DNA from: Candidatus Woesearchaeota archaeon
Lineage (GTDB): Archaea; Nanobdellota; Nanobdellia; Woesearchaeales; B29-G15
Length of the DNA stretch: 15,264 nt
Direction: 5' to 3'
NCBI GenBank assembly: GCA_003650585.1
Contig: QMQS01000011.1
Coordinates: 1-15,264, forward strand
The notes under the pieces are model-generated. The model made no database searches. It saw only the letters and a program-made list of their open reading frames with translations, and was not told the origin of the DNA. Positions 14,501 to 15,264 of the stretch are shown one piece after another. The first letter of the stretch is position 1. The number at the start of each line of letters is the position of its first letter. Position numbers and translations under genes: made by a program.

Positions 14501-15261
14501 ACTCTTCTGGTACACTCATAGAGAACGACACCATCAATGTGACTGCGGGAGGGTCTGCGTTGGCTACTGTCAACTGGACTGCGAAAATAGGCACTACGAG
14601 CATACAGGTGGTGGTTGACCCACCCATACCCACTAATGGCTCAATAGTTGAAACAAATGAAAGCAACAATGTTTACTCGAGAAACATTACAGTTAAGGCA
14701 TACCACCTTTTTTATGGTAATGTTTCTTATAGGGTTATACTTGACCAAATCTCAAATTTAACTATTAAATCATGGGAGCAAGGAGGAGTGGTGTTCTCTG
14801 GGTATATCTATGCCACAGACTCTGATAGCAATGTTAACTGGAGCGGTCTCATAGCACTGAGTAGGAACACCACTGGTGGGTATGCAGGTGAGGATTTTGA
14901 GGAATTAGACACTGGGCTAAACACCACCCAAATGAACGACTCAATAAACAAAACCTACACCTCTGGGGGGTTACCAAAAGCGACTCGCAGCTTTGTGGTG
15001 TTTGATAAAGACATAACCAATGTGCCTGTGGTGAATAGCACAAACACATCTGCCTTTGTTACCGGCATATTGTGGGATTACAGTGATGGAGGCACAAGCT
15101 TTAATGCCACCCAAGATATTGTGTTTATTGCTAACCTCAACCAATCAACTCAGGGAGGGTATGGTGTATATGATTACGAGATTAAGGTGCCGGCAAGGTT
15201 GCGGGAATACATAAAGCCGAATCTTGAAAACTCAATCACGCTATACATAGAGATAACATAA
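8494..15261 (+). CDS. Giant secreted Ig/CARDB surface protein 2 (2255 aa), paralogue of protein 1
   Basis: This is a predicted exported surface protein. Order of domains: signal peptide (residues ~1-20, basic IKR then YWTIALLMVSYVAS); two Ig-like domains (~21-190); the motif block (283-349: SFAIDPT, LYKCVDYNFS, LTPEDPLYSE); a beta-sandwich with CSNWAQGYC and WINYTWNYT (~350-515); seven Ig/FnIII-like repeats (516-1184); an Ig-like domain (1185-1281); two copies of a YYDRG/YYERG-Ig plus KPDSA beta-sandwich module (1282-1517 and 1608-1855) separated by a single Ig-like unit (1518-1607); another Ig-like domain (1856-1955); a CARDB-like domain (1956-2068); and the conserved C-terminal domain (2069-2255). 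Sequons are dense throughout. Repeats with cysteines keep one pair each; several have none. The TAA at 15259-15261 is three bases from the window end. It is not a fragment of gene 1, because it has its own signal peptide and complete head. Function unknown; probably a glycosylated surface fibre partner of protein 1. Confidence 0.9.
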   Translation: MIKRALYWTIALLMVSYVASGLVYLENSTYVMGEPVIIQIETSNLSGLWLNLTRPDNTATKIRVYSKQLAYLPPLPGEYSIGVYGNNGIGEERAFSVVADQFEIQEGEANSTKHVSLTQREYCLGDVVEIRIGPSDARVVVRTPDGTYHSSGRANSLLRFYPKSLGNYTLEAYTTNSNQLTLHFSVLDCSSQTDAARDKRIEVRKLRKSEGVISPILKSLIGLIGIPPRQESSNYFVAAKFLNTNITFFNVTNGARFETLIRQGIERVPNHKVCIRGKRVVESFAIDPTRFNFSSAVITRRARGRYLYKCVDYNFSTQECYGNFEKIMDLTPGEQYTILLTPEDPLYSEVNDTYYIRCYGSATTSPGASSQATAVCSNFTLVRINVPSGAIDGFVQRMYYNVTVNLDTSGTPVSADHEAELDNDQVEDNLNEQIIGSSTSTSSFNEMWSRVDLPSTGTDAFTKDTCSNWAQGYCEWYVHISSSFTFSGSRKTGSTEMYINWINYTWNYTIDTQPPELVLVAPADGVYLNSATVSFSFNVSDNLGISNCSLIVDGALNKTNTSITNNATNYITSTLTEGTHTWSINCTDTAGNINASPQRTLYLDTIAPYVAYNPGTPPNNSYLAQDWILVNITATDTNKDTVRLEWQGVNESFDNVAGDIYWENKTALTDGVYSFMVYVNDSAGNLNYTEERVVTLDTLEPDVSLNYPTSTWINNNSIVFRYTPTDANLGNCSLWGNWSGWHKNQTQEATSGVENSFSQINLSDGHYKWNVQCFDLANNEGWAESNISFYLDTNAPIINLESPENDSVWNTSNTVVFNFNVSDNFDNITQCELFVDDILKDTMSNPQQGTTLNFTLLLDNGNYLWYINCTDAANNEGKSDVYSLQVNLSEDTVGPTITLNSPAHDGYLNTTTVTFVYTPQDSTGIENCTLYINGQENGTDTSVANNQQNNFTRVLTESSYTWNITCYDNSTNHNLGASETRNFTVDTTPPSPFQLVSPLNNSFSSEVTLTLNWTNTSELHFSNYTIEISEVSSFSYINYTYTTFPITNTSKQVSLVENNVWYWRVTAYDLAGNSYTTSTFKYTIDTLPPTISLISPLNDTWSSSSDIKFNFTVSENFYLAECYLVLNDNANETLESPINNQENSIQVTGLSSGVYWWTVNCTDNASNTGTNSSLRKLTVDTLAPMVHSYEAAPESVDLGEQVNITVNVTDNFNMDSVVAEVHQPQDASVVNYTMDLLSGSIYNLTYTNTTLRGTYTVYIYASDSLGNVNISGPYYFYVVAGISTNKQYYDRGEVVNITGAGFDPNDNITLDIRDPYNVSVSGYPQTLLADGTGGFEHIWTVPTELSWPLGNHTIRAYDTFAPSQSGEDWVMVVLKPDSAAKWDKNVVGGDVLAEVNESDELRTTIVTTAFEDYVEMNWDNNTPVGRALHRITFYFQHYESTPYNVFITWLNNSVWVDVCTVTYRSSEGFDKCELTSLIPTSTMASNITLRVTDKDNLGSSIGSWVNLNFAYILLEYSALETDKSIYEQGETATISGSRWPANANITILVEKPNGTNDTWSCISTSDGTFDEPYDIAYDAPLGQFNVSAFVTDNPEGKERTEFQVIRRPVGISTDRVYYERGQTVQITGYGFSPNNNVTLHIIDKYSNHAPGFPLNVTSSADENGTIAYNWTIPSLLNLTLGYYLITANDTNYSNLANRTNIYVVLKPDSAERVENSVSSNVLSELNDTDDTYASLTTYDTVEDYIQLNFSGNMPSNYMLTNAWLVLEHHEVQNFDLVVDVYKEGAWSYACKLPYLTSESTNNCSLSAVVDHVSVAEPLLLRVTDNNSDSFASGSVWTYIDFAYLELNFTPDNINPEVRDLSPVASQEFNYSTNVTISANISDNVYIDRVYANVSWATGNQLVELVAKQVDSLGNGIYEGNFSNTTYLGRYNYTLIVNDTSNNLNNTETSYFYVVGIDLVVNATSLSFPNQVVEFSIQQLNATVYNLGNKNATDVVVQFYEGNYSSGTLIENDTINVTAGGSALATVNWTAKIGTTSIQVVVDPPIPTNGSIVETNESNNVYSRNITVKAYHLFYGNVSYRVILDQISNLTIKSWEQGGVVFSGYIYATDSDSNVNWSGLIALSRNTTGGYAGEDFEELDTGLNTTQMNDSINKTYTSGGLPKATRSFVVFDKDITNVPVVNSTNTSAFVTGILWDYSDGGTSFNATQDIVFIANLNQSTQGGYGVYDYEIKVPARLREYIKPNLENSITLYIEIT
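8554..10038 (+). other. Conserved N-terminal head of giant protein 2
   Basis: This has the same order as the head of giant protein 1: two GEYSI/GNYTL-type Ig-like domains, the motif block at 9340-9540, and a beta-rich domain (9541-10035) with VPSGAIDGF, the paired cysteines in CSNWAQGYC, and WINYTWNYT. The invariant block has SFAIDPT, A-x-GR-x-LYKC-x-DYNFS, C-x-G-x-FE, PGE-x-YTI-x-LTPEDPL. The first two Ig-like domains are much less alike between the paralogues than the motif block. Confidence 0.75.
10039..12045 (+). repeat. Ig/FnIII-like repeat array of giant protein 2 (7 units)
   Basis: Unit starts: 10039, 10318, 10597, 10882, 11179, 11464, 11761; the end is 12045. Units are about 93-99 residues and mostly separated by an L/V-D-T-x-x-P linker. 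Units 1, 3, 4, 5 and 7 have the two-cysteine pattern (for example NCSLIVDG with WSINC; NCTLYING with WNITC). Units 2 and 6 have no cysteines; unit 6 (VSPLNNSF, then WYWRVTAYDLAGN) looks FnIII-like. There is no A/B alternation like that of giant protein 1, and no CN-x-T type-B unit. Confidence 0.75.
12337..13044 (+). repeat. Duplicated module copy 1: YYDRG Ig-like domain plus KPDSA beta-sandwich
   Basis: The first part (12337-12615) begins ISTNKQYYDRGEVVNITGAG and ends VMVVL. The second part (12616-13044) begins KPDSAAKW and ends in VNLNFAYILLEYS. It contains FEDYVEMNW, a cysteine pair (VCTVTYRSSEGFDKC), and NITLRVTDKD. The same two-domain order recurs at 13324-14058. The two parts were duplicated as a unit rather than separately. 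Confidence 0.8.
13045..13314 (+). other. Single YEQG-type Ig-like domain between the two modules
   Basis: This begins ALETDKSIYEQGETATISGS and includes NANITILVEKPNGTN and FNVSAFVTD. It is a third relative of the YYDRG/YYERG Ig-like unit, shorter (90 residues) and without a following KPDSA sandwich. Confidence 0.65.
13324..14058 (+). repeat. Duplicated module copy 2: YYERG Ig-like domain plus KPDSA beta-sandwich
   Basis: This begins ISTDRVYYERGQTVQITGYG; the sandwich part starts at 13609 with KPDSAERV. It has VEDYIQLNF, a cysteine pair in ACKLPYLTSESTNNC, LLLRVTDNN and a closing WTYIDFAYLELNF. It aligns along its length with copy 1 (12337-13044) but is clearly diverged, so the duplication is not recent. 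Confidence 0.8.
14359..14697 (+). other. CARDB-like domain of giant protein 2
   Basis: IDLVVNATSLSF opens the domain, followed by LNATVYNLGNKNATDVVVQF, INVTAGGSALATVNW, VVVDPP and ETNESNNVYSRNITV. It matches the CARDB-like domain of giant protein 1 segment by segment and directly precedes the shared C-terminal domain in both. Confidence 0.8.
14698..15258 (+). other. Conserved C-terminal domain of giant protein 2
   Basis: This begins AYHLFYGNVSY and shares YATDSDSNVNW, SRNTTGGYAGEDFEELDT, PVVNSTNTSAFVTGILWDY, QDIVFI and the YGVYDYEIKVPARLREY segment with the end of giant protein 1. It finishes with LYIEIT directly before the TAA. As in protein 1, there is no membrane segment or recognised sorting motif. 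Confidence 0.7.
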
Positions 15262-15264
15262 TAC

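Noticed and set aside
899..15261. Specific role as host- or prey-attachment adhesin
   Set aside because: It is plausible for DPANN surface fibres, but no ligand-binding signature or context in this window supports a particular partner, so it was not called.

Overview
The window is wholly coding on the + strand. It holds the 3' part of a coiled-coil protein gene followed by two giant secreted, repeat-built surface protein genes of about 7.6 and 6.8 kb. No RNA gene, mobile element, CRISPR array or non-coding stretch longer than about 35 bases is visible. The likely source is an archaeon, most plausibly of the DPANN group (Woesearchaeota/Pacearchaeota-like). The grounds are the very high density of N-X-S/T glycosylation sequons, a GGTG-type archaeal Shine-Dalgarno, TGA/TAA stops with an ATGA gene overlap, and domains I remember from giant DPANN surface proteins. 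That assignment is inference from memory; no search was run.

Layout. Positions 3-863: C-terminal 286 residues of a cytosolic-looking coiled-coil protein whose start lies outside the window. Positions 899-8497 (frame open back to a TTG at 875): giant protein 1, about 2532 aa, with signal peptide, N-terminal 'head', two Ig-like repeats, a beta-rich insert, thirteen more Ig-like repeats, a CARDB-like domain and a conserved C-terminal domain. Positions 8494-15261: giant protein 2, 2255 aa, overlapping gene 1 by four bases, with the same head and tail but a different middle: seven Ig/FnIII-like repeats, then a twice-repeated YYDRG-Ig plus KPDSA beta-sandwich module.

How the genes fit together. 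The two giants are tandem paralogues that keep matching ends (about 515 residues at the N-terminus, about 300 at the C-terminus) while the central arrays have diverged completely in type. They probably form long, disulfide-stabilised, heavily N-glycosylated surface fibres or a cell-envelope layer made in linked amounts by translational coupling. No membrane anchor, LPXTG or PGF-CTERM signal is visible at either C-terminus, so the shared last ~185 residues are the best candidate for surface retention or assembly. The function (adhesion, partner attachment, envelope structure) cannot be decided from the sequence.

The most notable structure is in giant protein 1. Positions 3893-7594 are a strict A-B alternation of two Ig subtypes (period about 570 bp, 190 aa). 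The sequon position relative to the two conserved cysteines switches with the subtype, and a single cysteine-free domain interrupts the last pair.
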